From NCBI RefSeq assembly GCF_029577735.1, contig NZ_JARQTO010000002.1, positions 186,001-250,000 of the forward strand: a stretch of DNA of 64,000 nucleotides, in the 5' to 3' direction. The notes below the pieces were generated by a model, which was not told the origin of the DNA, ran no database searches, and saw only the letters and a program-made list of their open reading frames with translations. Origin of the DNA: Exercitatus varius (GTDB lineage: Bacteria; Pseudomonadota; Gammaproteobacteria; Enterobacterales; Pasteurellaceae). Both the position numbers and the translations under genes were made by a program. Below are positions 9,176-17,927 of this stretch, one piece after another (position 1 is the first letter of the stretch; every line of letters starts with the position of its first letter).

Positions 9176-10099
9176 ATGAAACCATTAAAACAACAAAAAA
9201 TTGCCGTATTATTAGGCGGAACCGCATCGGAACGAGAAGTGTCGTTAAATTCGGGAGCGGCGGTATTGGAAGCGTTGCGTTCGCAAGGATACGACGCGCA
9301 TCCGGTAGATCCGAAAGAAACATCCGTCGCCCGTTTGAAAGAACAGGGATTTGATCGCGCCTTTAATATTTTACACGGACGCGGCGGCGAAGACGGCGTG
9401 ATTCAGGGCGTATTGGAACAAATCGGATTGCCGTATACCGGTTGCGGCGTGATGACTTCCGCATTAACGATGGACAAAATGCGTACCAAAATGTTGTGGA
9501 AAGGCTTCGGTTTGCCGATTGCCGATATGGAAATTGTGACAAAATCGACCGCACTTTCCTTGGATCCGCAAGCCGTTGTGTCGCGTTTAGGCTTGCCGTT
9601 AATGGTGAAACCGTCGCGCGAAGGGTCAAGTGTCGGGTTAACCAAAGTGGATTCGGCGGATAAATTAAAAAGTGCGGTCGATTTTGCCTTAGAATTTGAC
9701 GATATTGTTTTGATTGAAGAATGGTTATCCGGCGATGAATTAACCGTTCCCGTACTAGGCGGTGAAGTGTTGCCGGCGGTGCAAATTGTGCCGGAAGGCG
9801 AATTTTACGATTATAATGCGAAATATATTTCCGATAATACCCAATACATTTGTCCGATGCCGATGAGCGACGAGCGGTGGGAAGAATTGAAAAATCTGGT
9901 AAAACGCGCTTATGATGCGGTGGGATGTCGCGGTTGGAGCCGCATTGACGTTATGACGGATGCAAAAGGCAATTTCCGCCTGGTTGAAGTGAATACCACG
10001 CCGGGCATGACAAGTCACAGCTTGTTCCCGAAATCGGCGGCGACAGTGGGTTATTCCTTCGAAAAACTGGTTGAGAAAATTTTGGAGCTTAGCGTTTAA
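9176..10099 (+). CDS. ddl: D-alanine--D-alanine ligase Ddl
   Basis: ATP-grasp enzyme that joins two D-alanines in the cytoplasm to supply MurF. Visible motifs are LLGGTASEREVSLNSG at the N-terminus, the ATP-grasp loop KPSREGSSVGLTKV and the C-terminal metal site VEVNTTPGMTSHS. With 307 residues and its place between murC and ftsQ it corresponds to enteric ddlB. It contains two USS copies (9548-9556 and 9670-9678). Its stop overlaps the ftsQ start (TAATG), implying translational coupling. Confidence 0.96.
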   Translation: MKPLKQQKIAVLLGGTASEREVSLNSGAAVLEALRSQGYDAHPVDPKETSVARLKEQGFDRAFNILHGRGGEDGVIQGVLEQIGLPYTGCGVMTSALTMDKMRTKMLWKGFGLPIADMEIVTKSTALSLDPQAVVSRLGLPLMVKPSREGSSVGLTKVDSADKLKSAVDFALEFDDIVLIEEWLSGDELTVPVLGGEVLPAVQIVPEGEFYDYNAKYISDNTQYICPMPMSDERWEELKNLVKRAYDAVGCRGWSRIDVMTDAKGNFRLVEVNTTPGMTSHSLFPKSAATVGYSFEKLVEKILELSV

Positions 10100-10869
10100 T
10101 GGCAGTGATCAAACGCAAAAACACGGTCAAAAAAGCAAGGACTCATGATTTTAAGGCGCGCAGCCTGATTCAAGTGAAGCCCTTGCTTGTGTTATTATGC
10201 GTTGGCATATTGTATTATGCATATTCAAATTGGCAGAATTGGTTGGAAAAATTAGACGATAAACCGATCAGTTCTTTTGCTTTATTGGGTACGCCGAAAT
10301 TTACCACGAATGCCGATGTGCGCGATCTTATTATTAAGATGGGCGACTTAAAAGGCTTTTTCGGGCAGGATGTGGATAAAGTACGCGAGCAAATTCAGTC
10401 TATGCCCTGGGTGAAAGGCGCAGTGGTACGTAAAATCTGGCCGGACAGACTGAGTATTTTTGTGTCCGAATATACGCCGATTGCTTATTGGAATGACGAT
10501 CGGTTTCTTTCCAGTGACGGTGCGGTATTTAAATTGCCGTTAGAAAAATTGAAACAAAAAGATATGCCGCGTTTATTCGGGCCGGATTATCAGAGCGCAG
10601 TGGTGTGGGATGCCTGGAATAAGATTTTTAACGAACTAAAAACGAAAAATTTAAATTTAAAATCCGTTGCAATTGATGAACGCGGTTCTTGGGATATCAC
10701 ATTGGATAACGATATTACCTTAAAATTGGGACGTGGCGAATGGAAATCGAAAATTGATCGGTTTGTCACGATTTATCCGCAAATTGAAGTACCTGAAAAT
10801 AAACGCATTAATTATGTGGATTTGCGTTATAAAGTCGGGGCGGCAGTGAATTTTATAGAGATAAATTAG
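10099..10869 (+). CDS. ftsQ: Cell division protein FtsQ
   Basis: Bitopic inner-membrane divisome protein that scaffolds FtsB and FtsL. It has a basic cytoplasmic N-terminus, one membrane span around residues 30-46 (LLVLLCVGILYYAY), a POTRA domain starting at ISSFALLGTPKF and the FtsQ beta domain. Its length, 256 residues, is close to relatives. The ATG shares one base with the ddl stop and ftsA follows 10 bases downstream. Confidence 0.94.
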   Translation: MAVIKRKNTVKKARTHDFKARSLIQVKPLLVLLCVGILYYAYSNWQNWLEKLDDKPISSFALLGTPKFTTNADVRDLIIKMGDLKGFFGQDVDKVREQIQSMPWVKGAVVRKIWPDRLSIFVSEYTPIAYWNDDRFLSSDGAVFKLPLEKLKQKDMPRLFGPDYQSAVVWDAWNKIFNELKTKNLNLKSVAIDERGSWDITLDNDITLKLGRGEWKSKIDRFVTIYPQIEVPENKRINYVDLRYKVGAAVNFIEIN

Positions 10870-10879
10870 GCGAAGTAAC

Positions 10880-12172
10880 ATGGCAAAAATTGTGGAATCA
10901 AAAACTATCGTTGGGTTAGAAGTAGGCACGACCAAAGTGGTCGCGGTAGTCGGTGAAGTACTACCCGATGGTGTGGTGAATGTGTTAGGGGTGGGCAGTA
11001 GTCCGTCAAAAGGCATTGATAAAGGCAGTATTACGGATTTATCCGCCGTGGTGAGTTCTATTCAACGCGCCATTGAAAATGCGGAATCGGTGGCGGATTG
11101 CCAGATTGTATCCGTGACATTGGCCATCACCGGCGAACATATTCAGAGTTTCAACGAAAGCGGCTTTGTGCCTATTGCCAACGGCGAAGTGACGCAAGAT
11201 GAAATTGATTCCGCCATGCACACGGCAAGTTCGGTCAAACTGCCTGACGGTTTGTCGTTATTACATGTTATTCCGCAAGAATTCGCCGTAGATAAGCAAC
11301 ACAATATAAAAAGTCCGCTCGGTTTACAAGGCGTGCGTTTGAAAGCGCAGGCGCATTTGATCGGCTGTCAGCAGGCATGGTTGACCAATTTACAAAAAGC
11401 CGTGGAAAGCTGCGGGTTAAAGGTTGATGACGTCGTATTTTCCGGTTTGGCTTCAACTTATTCCGTATTAACCGAAGACGAAAAAGACCTCGGCGTCTGT
11501 ATGATTGACTTTGGCGGCGGTTCCATGGATATTATGGTTTATACCAACGGTGCGTTGCGTTACAGCAAAGTGGTACCTTACGGCGGTAATGATATTACGG
11601 ATTTTGTGGCGCAGAGTTTAACGACTTCACGCAATGAAGCGGAGAGTATTAAAATTAATTACGGAAGTGCGGTCAATCCGTCGCAAGAATTAGTTGAACA
11701 TTTTGCTAAGACGAAGGTCGAAGTAGCAGGACTGGGCGGAACGTCGTCCCGTACATTCACGAAAGCGCAAATTGTTGACGTCACGTCAAAATGTTACGGT
11801 GATTTATTAAAAGTTATACAAAACGAGTTGATTAATTTACGCAACGACCTGACCGTAAAAGGCATTAAGCATGATTTGATCGCCGGTGTAGTGTTAACCG
11901 GCGGCGGTGCGCAAATGGATGATGTTGCGAAATGCGCAACGGATATTTTCGGTTTACACGTTAGAGTCGGCAGCCCGCTGAATATTACGGGGTTAACCGA
12001 TTACGTAAATAAACCTCAATATGCTACGGTATTAGGATTATTGCAGTATACTCATCACAATGATGAAGAAACAAAACCTATTTTTGGCAGTGTGAATGAC
12101 GAAGATAGTCTTTTAGGCTCGATTTGGAGTAAAATTAAAAAAATTGGCAATAAAGTGCGGTCAGAATTTTGA
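10880..12172 (+). CDS. ftsA: Cell division protein FtsA
   Basis: Actin-family protein that anchors FtsZ to the inner membrane through its C-terminal amphipathic helix. The N-terminal phosphate-binding loop is LEVGTTKVVAVVGE, the second nucleotide motif is MIDFGGGSMDIMV, and VVLTGGGAQM follows near residue 335. The protein ends in a basic-hydrophobic tail (SIWSKIKKIGNKVRSEF), the expected membrane-targeting helix. The last codons carry a USS (12153-12161). Confidence 0.97.
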   Translation: MAKIVESKTIVGLEVGTTKVVAVVGEVLPDGVVNVLGVGSSPSKGIDKGSITDLSAVVSSIQRAIENAESVADCQIVSVTLAITGEHIQSFNESGFVPIANGEVTQDEIDSAMHTASSVKLPDGLSLLHVIPQEFAVDKQHNIKSPLGLQGVRLKAQAHLIGCQQAWLTNLQKAVESCGLKVDDVVFSGLASTYSVLTEDEKDLGVCMIDFGGGSMDIMVYTNGALRYSKVVPYGGNDITDFVAQSLTTSRNEAESIKINYGSAVNPSQELVEHFAKTKVEVAGLGGTSSRTFTKAQIVDVTSKCYGDLLKVIQNELINLRNDLTVKGIKHDLIAGVVLTGGGAQMDDVAKCATDIFGLHVRVGSPLNITGLTDYVNKPQYATVLGLLQYTHHNDEETKPIFGSVNDEDSLLGSIWSKIKKIGNKVRSEF

Positions 12173-12196
12173 TATTTTGTAATTTTCATCTACAAT
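12169..12196 (+). promoter_or_regulatory. Candidate ftsZ promoter at the ftsA stop
   Basis: TTGATA (12169-12174), a 16-base spacer, then TACAAT (12191-12196) resembles a sigma70 promoter. It overlaps the ftsA stop and lies about 60 bases upstream of the ftsZ ATG in an AT-rich gap. It would let ftsZ be made in excess of ftsQA. The call is by consensus only. Confidence 0.45.
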
Positions 12197-12255
12197 AGGA
12201 AGAATTTCAGAATAATTTACGTGCTAGCCCTGTTTAGCATTGACGGAGAGTATAA

Positions 12256-13467
12256 ATGTTTGAACCTGTACAATATGATTTTGATGATGAAGTGGGTCGC
12301 ACGCTGATCAAAGTGGTTGGTGTCGGCGGTGGCGGCGGTAATGCCGTAAACCATATGGTTGAACAAATGGTTCAGCAAGGTGGTGAGTTTGTAGGCGAAA
12401 GCATCTATACCAATGATGAACATGGTGAGATTATTTTCTATGCCATCAATACTGACGCCCAGGCGTTACGCAAAAGCAAGGTTCAACAAACAGTTCAAAT
12501 CGGGGCGGAAACAACCCGCGGTCTTGGTGCCGGCGCAAATCCGAATATCGGACAAAAAGCGGCGGAAGAAGATAAAGACGCAATTCGTTCAATGTTAGAA
12601 GGTGCCGATATGGTATTCATCGCAACGGGTATGGGCGGTGGTACCGGTACAGGGGCGGCACCAATCGTTGCACAGGTTGCGAAAGAATTAGGTATTCTCA
12701 CCGTAGCGGTCGTGACAAAACCGTTCTCGTTCGAAGGGAAAAAACGGATGTCATTTGCGGAACAAGGCATTAAAGCGCTTTCTCAATATGTTGACTCATT
12801 GATTGTGATTCCTAATGAGAAGTTGAAGAAGGTTCTGCCGAAAGGCGCCTCTTTATTGGATGCCTTTGCTGCGGTTAATAATGTATTACGCAATGCGGTA
12901 ACCGGTATTTCGGATATGATCACAACGCCTGGTATGGTTAACGTGGACTTCGCGGATGTGCGAGCGGTGATGTCCGAAATGGGCCGTGCCATGATGGGAA
13001 CGGGTATTGCACAAGGTGAAAAAGACAGCGGTCGCGCAGAAAAAGCTGCGAACGAAGCGGTGGCCAGTCCGTTATTGGAAGATGTGGATTTAACCGGTGC
13101 GCGCGGTGTTATTGTCAACATTTTATCCGGTCTGGATTTGACTTTAGATGAATATGAAACAATCGGTGATACGATTAAATCGTTTGCTTCGGATGAAGCG
13201 ACTGTAATTGTGGGTACCAGTCTGAATCCTGAAATGACTGACGAAATTCGCGTTACGATTGTAGCGACGGGTATCGGAGCAAATGAAGAACCGACGGCAC
13301 AGTTGGCGCCGGTTGCTCGTTCGGTACAGGGCACGACAGCCAACGTTCAATCTGCTGCGGAAAATGTTGCTCAGACACAATCCGAACCAACCCCGGCTCG
13401 CCCGACTCAATTGGGCAATAATAACGATTTATTTAAACCTGCGTTTTTACGCGGAAACAACCAATAA
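12256..13467 (+). CDS. ftsZ: Cell division GTPase FtsZ
   Basis: Tubulin homologue that polymerises into the cytoplasmic Z-ring. It has GVGGGGGNAVNHM at the N-terminus, the tubulin signature GGGTGTGAAP near residue 130, and the T7-loop region NVDFADVRAVMSEMG that completes the GTPase site of the neighbouring subunit. It ends in a short conserved tail (LFKPAFLRGNNQ) that binds FtsA and ZipA. Compared with enteric FtsZ, from memory, about 13 extra residues (GGEFVGESIYTNDEHGE region, near residues 40-57) lie between helix H2 and FYAINTDAQ. I recall a similar insertion in Haemophilus FtsZ. Confidence 0.98.
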   Translation: MFEPVQYDFDDEVGRTLIKVVGVGGGGGNAVNHMVEQMVQQGGEFVGESIYTNDEHGEIIFYAINTDAQALRKSKVQQTVQIGAETTRGLGAGANPNIGQKAAEEDKDAIRSMLEGADMVFIATGMGGGTGTGAAPIVAQVAKELGILTVAVVTKPFSFEGKKRMSFAEQGIKALSQYVDSLIVIPNEKLKKVLPKGASLLDAFAAVNNVLRNAVTGISDMITTPGMVNVDFADVRAVMSEMGRAMMGTGIAQGEKDSGRAEKAANEAVASPLLEDVDLTGARGVIVNILSGLDLTLDEYETIGDTIKSFASDEATVIVGTSLNPEMTDEIRVTIVATGIGANEEPTAQLAPVARSVQGTTANVQSAAENVAQTQSEPTPARPTQLGNNNDLFKPAFLRGNNQ

Positions 13468-13510
13468 TCATGTTAATTCATAATCCTAAAGATTATGTAA
13501 GAGAAAATCT

Positions 13511-14428
13511 ATGATTAAACAAAGAACATTAAAACAAAGCATTAAAGTGACAGGTGTTGGTCTGCACAGCGGTAATAAAGTTACCTTAAACTTACGCCCT
13601 GCAGCAGCTAATACGGGTGTTGTGTATTGCCGTACAGACTTAAATCCGCCGGTATCATTCCCGGCGGATGCTAAAGCCGTGCGCGATACGATGCTTTGTA
13701 CGGCATTAGTGAATGACGAAGGCGTGCGTATTTCGACCGTCGAACATTTGAATGCAGCGTTGGCGGGTTTAGGCATTGATAACGTTATTATTGAAGTGGA
13801 TGCGCCTGAAATCCCGATTATGGACGGCAGCGCAAGCCCGTTCGTTTACTTGCTTTTGGACGCAGGTATTGAAGAACAGGATGCGCCGAAGAAATTTATT
13901 CGTGTGAAGAAAAAAGTACGTGTTGAAGACGGTGATAAATGGGCGGAAATTTTGCCTTATAACGGTTTCCGTTTGAACTTTACGATTGACTTCAACCATC
14001 CGGCAATTACAAAGAATCTGAGCACTTACAGCCTTGATTTTTCAGCGCAGAAATTTGTACAACAAATCAGCCGGGCGCGAACTTTTGCTTTTATGAAAGA
14101 TATTGAATATCTTCAATCACAGGGTTTGGCGTTGGGCGGAAGTTTAGACAACGCTATCGTGTTGGATAATTATCGCGTCTTAAATGAAGACGGTTTGCGC
14201 TTCAAAGACGAATTGGTTCGCCACAAAATGTTAGATTCTATCGGCGACTTGTTCATGTGCGGTTACAACATGATTGGTGAATTTAAAGCCTATAAGTCCG
14301 GTCACGGATTAAATAATAAGTTGCTTCGCGCTTTATTAGAAAATCAGGAAGCCTGGGAATTCGCCACATTTGAAGACAAAGAGAAGGTTCCGCAAGGTTA
14401 TACTGTAGGCGCACAAGTCCTTATTTAA
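13511..14428 (+). CDS. lpxC: UDP-3-O-acyl-GlcNAc deacetylase LpxC
   Basis: Zinc-dependent deacetylase that carries out the committed step of lipid A synthesis in the cytoplasm. Zinc and catalytic residues are visible: the His in TVEHLNAALAG, the HKMLDSIGDLFMCG block (His and Asp) and the general base His in KSGHGLNNK. Length 305 is standard. It lies 43 bases after ftsZ, and a small stem (13479-13497, CATAATC/GATTATG) sits in the gap. A terminator follows, closing the cluster. Confidence 0.98.
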   Translation: MIKQRTLKQSIKVTGVGLHSGNKVTLNLRPAAANTGVVYCRTDLNPPVSFPADAKAVRDTMLCTALVNDEGVRISTVEHLNAALAGLGIDNVIIEVDAPEIPIMDGSASPFVYLLLDAGIEEQDAPKKFIRVKKKVRVEDGDKWAEILPYNGFRLNFTIDFNHPAITKNLSTYSLDFSAQKFVQQISRARTFAFMKDIEYLQSQGLALGGSLDNAIVLDNYRVLNEDGLRFKDELVRHKMLDSIGDLFMCGYNMIGEFKAYKSGHGLNNKLLRALLENQEAWEFATFEDKEKVPQGYTVGAQVLI

Positions 14429-14440
14429 TATTGATTAACG

Positions 14441-14473
14441 AAAAAAGCTATACTGAAAAGTATGGCTTTTTTT
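14441..14473 (+). terminator. Terminator after lpxC
   Basis: AAAAAAGCTATACT, a GAAA loop and AGTATGGCTTTTTTT form a stem of about 13 pairs with one T-G wobble, followed by a T-run. It marks the end of the mur-fts-lpxC cluster before ushA. Confidence 0.8.
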
Positions 14474-14500
14474 ATCTGAAGCTTTATTGGAAAGATTACT

Positions 14501-16147
14501 ATGAAAACTTCATTAATTTTGACCGCACTTTCGTTCTCATTATGTTCAACTGCCGTTATGGCGTATGAGCAAGATAAAACCTACCAGTTTACGATTTTGC
14601 ATACTAACGATTTACACGGACATTTCTGGCAAAATGATAAAGGCGAATTCGGATTAGCCGCGCAGAAAACCTTAGTGGATCGCGTTAAAAAAGAAGTGGA
14701 AGCAAAGGGTGGCGCGGTGATTGTGCTGAATGCCGGTGATGTGAATACGGGCATTCCTGAATCGGATTTGCAGGATGCGCGTCCGGATTTAGAAGGCATG
14801 AATGCCATCGGTTATGAAGCGATGACATTGGGCAACCATGAATTCGATTATCCGCTGCAACTGCTCGATATGCAGGAGAAATGGGCGAAATTCCCGTTTT
14901 TAGGCGCTAACGTTTATAATGCGAAAACGGGAAAACCGTTGGTTAAACCTTATATTTTGCTGAATAAAGCCGGACTGAAAGTAGCGGTAGTCGGTTTGAC
15001 CACGGAAGATACCGCGAAGTTAGGTAATCCCCAGTATATGAGTCTGGTGCGTTTCGATGATCCGACCGCCACTGCGAAGAAAGTGCTGGCGGAATTAAAT
15101 AAAAATGAAAAACCGGATGTAAAAATCGCTTTGACTCACATGGGTTATTATTATGACGGTCAGTTTGGTTCCAACGCGCCGGGCGATGTGTCGATGGCAC
15201 GCAATCTGGATAAATCCGCTTTTGATGTGATTGTCGGTGCCCACAGCCATGATACGGTTTGCGTCGATGACAAAGGCGGATGGATTAAAGATTATCGACC
15301 GGGACAGCCTTGTAAGCCGGATTATCAGAACGGAACTTGGATTATGCAGGCCGGAGAATGGGGAAAATTTTTAGGTCGGGCGGATTTCGAATTTAAAAAC
15401 GGCGTAACTAAATTGGTCAATTATCAGCTGATTCCTGTGAACCTGAAACAGAAAATTAAAACGCCGGACGGAAAAACCGAATACCGCTATTACACCGAAG
15501 AAATTCCTCAGGACGCCGAAGTGCTGGCGTTATTAAAAACCTATCAGGACAAGGGCGATAAGCTGCTTAATGTCAAAGTAGGCGAAACCAAAGGAAAACT
15601 GGAAGGTGATCGCGCTGTCGTCCGCTTTAAGCAAACCAATCTCGGTCGTCTGGCGGCTGAAGTGCAGCGTCAAAAAACCGGTGCCGATGTCGGCTTAGTG
15701 AATTCCGGCGTGGTACGGGATTCCATCGCCGACGGCAATGTCAGCTATCGCGATATTCTTAAAGTTTTGCCTTTCGGTAATGCGGTCAGTTATGTGGATT
15801 TCACCGGCAAAGAACTGCAGGATTATCTGAACGTCGTGGCGTTAAAAGAAGTGGATTCGGGCGGTTATCCGCAGTTTTCCGGCGATATTAGTATGCTGGT
15901 GGATTTCACACATAAAAAAATTCATGACATCAAAATTAAAGGCGAACCTTTGAATCTAACCAAAAAATATCGTCTTTCCGTGCCGAATTACAGTGCGGCG
16001 GGCGGCGACTATCCGGTGATTACTTCGCATCCGGCTTATGTGGATACCGGGTTTATTGATGCCGATGTAATGAAAGAATATTTCCAGAAAAATTCCCCTA
16101 TTGATGCGGCGAAATTTGAACCGAAAGGCGAGATTATTTATCGATAA
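14501..16147 (+). CDS. ushA: Periplasmic UDP-sugar hydrolase / 5'-nucleotidase UshA
   Basis: Secreted metallophosphoesterase that degrades UDP-sugars and 5'-nucleotides for nucleoside salvage. A signal peptide covers residues 1-22 with cleavage after VMA. The metal-binding motifs are in order: HTNDLHGHFW, GDVNTGIPESDLQD, LGNHEFDY, LTHMGYY and GAHSHD. The C-terminal 5'-nucleotidase domain follows, with GVVRDSIADGNVSY and LPFGNAV. Length 548 is close to E. coli UshA (about 550). The signal peptide is partly written by a USS (14522-14530, Leu-Thr-Ala-Leu). The gene is monocistronic, between a terminator and the pheA promoter. Confidence 0.93.
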   Translation: MKTSLILTALSFSLCSTAVMAYEQDKTYQFTILHTNDLHGHFWQNDKGEFGLAAQKTLVDRVKKEVEAKGGAVIVLNAGDVNTGIPESDLQDARPDLEGMNAIGYEAMTLGNHEFDYPLQLLDMQEKWAKFPFLGANVYNAKTGKPLVKPYILLNKAGLKVAVVGLTTEDTAKLGNPQYMSLVRFDDPTATAKKVLAELNKNEKPDVKIALTHMGYYYDGQFGSNAPGDVSMARNLDKSAFDVIVGAHSHDTVCVDDKGGWIKDYRPGQPCKPDYQNGTWIMQAGEWGKFLGRADFEFKNGVTKLVNYQLIPVNLKQKIKTPDGKTEYRYYTEEIPQDAEVLALLKTYQDKGDKLLNVKVGETKGKLEGDRAVVRFKQTNLGRLAAEVQRQKTGADVGLVNSGVVRDSIADGNVSYRDILKVLPFGNAVSYVDFTGKELQDYLNVVALKEVDSGGYPQFSGDISMLVDFTHKKIHDIKIKGEPLNLTKKYRLSVPNYSAAGGDYPVITSHPAYVDTGFIDADVMKEYFQKNSPIDAAKFEPKGEIIYR

Positions 16148-16155
16148 CCCTGTGC

Positions 16156-16161
16156 TATAAT
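16156..16161 (+). promoter_or_regulatory. Candidate -10 element for pheA
   Basis: A perfect TATAAT lies about 29 bases upstream of the pheA ATG, just past the ushA stop. No convincing -35 sits 16-18 bases upstream, and no Phe-rich leader peptide or attenuator was found in the short gap. Confidence 0.35.
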
Positions 16162-16189
16162 CGGCAAAATTTATTTTAAAGGACAATTT

Positions 16190-17350
16190 ATGCCACTTGA
16201 TTTATCGGAAATTCGCCAACAAATCACCCAAATCGACCGCAGTTTGTTAAAACTGTTGTCAGAACGTCATCGTCTGGCCTTTGAGGTGGCGCGCAGTAAA
16301 GAATTAACCCAAAAACCGTTACGCGATGAAGAGCGCGAACAGCAGCTGTTGCAGGAATTAATCGCCTTTGCCGAGAATGAAAATTACCAGCTGGAACCGC
16401 AATACATTACGCAAATTTTTCAACGAATTATTGAAGATTCGGTGGTGACGCAGCAGGTTTATTTGCAGAATAAACTTAATCGGCAGCGGGAAAGTTCGGT
16501 TCATATCGCATTCCTGGGGAAACGCGGTTCTTATTCCAATCTGGCTTCGCGCAGTTATGCAAACCGTTATAGCAAGCAACTGATCGAGCTCAGTTGCAGT
16601 TCTTTTGAGCAAATTTTTGAAAAAGTGCGGTCGGGCGAAGCGGATTTTGGCATGTTGCCGCTGGAAAATACCACTTCCGGTTCCATTAATGAGGTATACG
16701 ATTTGCTTCAGCATACGGATTTATCGTTAGTGGGCGAGTTGGCTTATCCGATTAAGCATTGCGTGTTGGTGACGGAGCAAACCGATCTCGACCGAATCGA
16801 TACCTTATACAGCCATCCGCAGGTCATTCAGCAATGCAGCCAATTTATTCGCAGCTTGGATCGCGTACATATTGAATATTGCGAAAGTAGTTCCCACGCC
16901 ATGCAATTGGTGGCAAGCCTGAATAAACCGAATATCGCGGCGTTGGGCAACGAAGACGGGGGAAAATTGTACGGATTGCGCGTGTTGAAAACCGATATCG
17001 CGAATCAAGCTAACAATATCACGCGTTTTATTGTGGTAGCGCGCGAACCGTTTTCCGTTTCGCCGCAAATCAGTACAAAAACGCTGTTGTTGATGACGAC
17101 CGGTCAACAAGCGGGCTCGTTAGTGGATGCGTTATTGGTGTTCAAAAAATATCGGATTAACATGACAAAATTGGAATCCCGCCCGATTTACGGCAAACCT
17201 TGGGAAGAAATGTTTTATCTGGAAATTGAAGCGAACATCAATCATCCCGACACCAAACAGGCGTTAGACGAATTGAAGCGATACAGCTCTTTCCTGAAAG
17301 TGCTGGGCTGCTATCCGAGCGAAATCGTCAAACCGGTGGATGTGAAGTAA
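16190..17350 (+). CDS. pheA: Bifunctional chorismate mutase / prephenate dehydratase PheA
   Basis: Converts chorismate to prephenate and then phenylpyruvate for phenylalanine synthesis. Residues 1-90 form the AroQ chorismate mutase helix bundle (IRQQITQIDRSLLKLLSERHRLA). The prephenate dehydratase domain starts near residue 100 (IAFLGKRGSYSN) and has the TTSGSINEVYDLL motif. The C-terminal ACT domain carries TKLESRPIYGKPWEEMFY, the Phe-binding segment, preceded by GSLVDALLV where E. coli, from memory, has GALV. This suggests feedback control is kept. Length 386 equals the E. coli enzyme. One internal USS lies at 16623-16631. Confidence 0.97.
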   Translation: MPLDLSEIRQQITQIDRSLLKLLSERHRLAFEVARSKELTQKPLRDEEREQQLLQELIAFAENENYQLEPQYITQIFQRIIEDSVVTQQVYLQNKLNRQRESSVHIAFLGKRGSYSNLASRSYANRYSKQLIELSCSSFEQIFEKVRSGEADFGMLPLENTTSGSINEVYDLLQHTDLSLVGELAYPIKHCVLVTEQTDLDRIDTLYSHPQVIQQCSQFIRSLDRVHIEYCESSSHAMQLVASLNKPNIAALGNEDGGKLYGLRVLKTDIANQANNITRFIVVAREPFSVSPQISTKTLLLMTTGQQAGSLVDALLVFKKYRINMTKLESRPIYGKPWEEMFYLEIEANINHPDTKQALDELKRYSSFLKVLGCYPSEIVKPVDVK

Positions 17351-17363
17351 CGCCATTCGGATA

Positions 17364-17412
17364 TAAAAAGTGCGGTCAAAAAAACGAAAGAATTTTTGCC
17401 CGCACTTTTTGA
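17364..17412. terminator. USS-pair bidirectional terminator between pheA and yjdM
   Basis: AAAAAGTGCGG (around 17366-17375) pairs with CCGCACTTTTT (around 17400-17411), with A- and T-rich flanks on both strands. The right arm carries a USS variant (CCCGCACTT). The arrangement suits termination of the convergent genes pheA (+) and yjdM (-). Confidence 0.65.
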
Positions 17413-17427
17413 TTTAATGGGAAGTTA

Positions 17428-17763
17428 TTAAGCTTTTTTCAAGAATTCGGATTTTAATGAAAACGGTTGACCGTCAATTTTGCAGTCTACGTCGTGATCG
17501 CCGTCCACTAAGCGGATGTTTTTCGCTTTGCTGCCTTTTTTCAACACAATGGACGATCCTTTCACTTTCAAATCTTTAATTAAAATGACATCGTCGCCGT
17601 CTTGTAATATGTTGCCGTTGCTGTCTTTCCAGATTTTTTCGTCGCTTTCCTGCGCCGTTTCTTCGCCGGACCATTCGTATGCGCAGTCCGGGCAAACAAA
17701 ATTGATGCTGTCGTGATACACAAATTCACTTTGGCATTTCGGGCATTTAGGCATTTGATCCAT
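17428..17763 (-). CDS. yjdM: YjdM/PhnA-family zinc-ribbon protein
   Basis: Small cytoplasmic protein of the PhnA/YjdM family; the older link to phosphonate metabolism is unproven and its function is unclear. The N-terminal zinc ribbon has two Cys pairs, CPKCQSEF and CPDCAYEW. The C-terminal domain has the family motif KDSNGNILQDGDDVILIKDLKVKGSS. I start at the ATG complementary to 17761-17763, giving 111 residues as in E. coli. A longer in-frame start would add about 30 residues encoded partly by a USS (17828-17836) and is unlikely. Confidence 0.93.
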   Translation of the reverse strand: MDQMPKCPKCQSEFVYHDSINFVCPDCAYEWSGEETAQESDEKIWKDSNGNILQDGDDVILIKDLKVKGSSIVLKKGSKAKNIRLVDGDHDVDCKIDGQPFSLKSEFLKKA

Positions 17764-17927
17764 GGTTGTTTCCTTATTGCTGTGTAAAATTGAAGGGCGA
17801 GTATAACAAAAAACTGTTAAAAAATCGACCGCACTTTTCGCCGCTTGAGACATGATTTATGCTAGCCATTGCGCGTAAAATGTGCTAATTTTTGCTCGTC
17901 AATCCGACAGAAATTTTAAATTCCATT

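Noticed and set aside
12783..13343. Long antisense frame opposite ftsZ (186 codons)
   Set aside because: Mirror of strongly biased codons in ftsZ; no recognisable domain and no ribosome site.
17764..17853. Longer start for yjdM
   Set aside because: The extra 30 residues are encoded partly by a USS and the presumed promoter region and have no family match.
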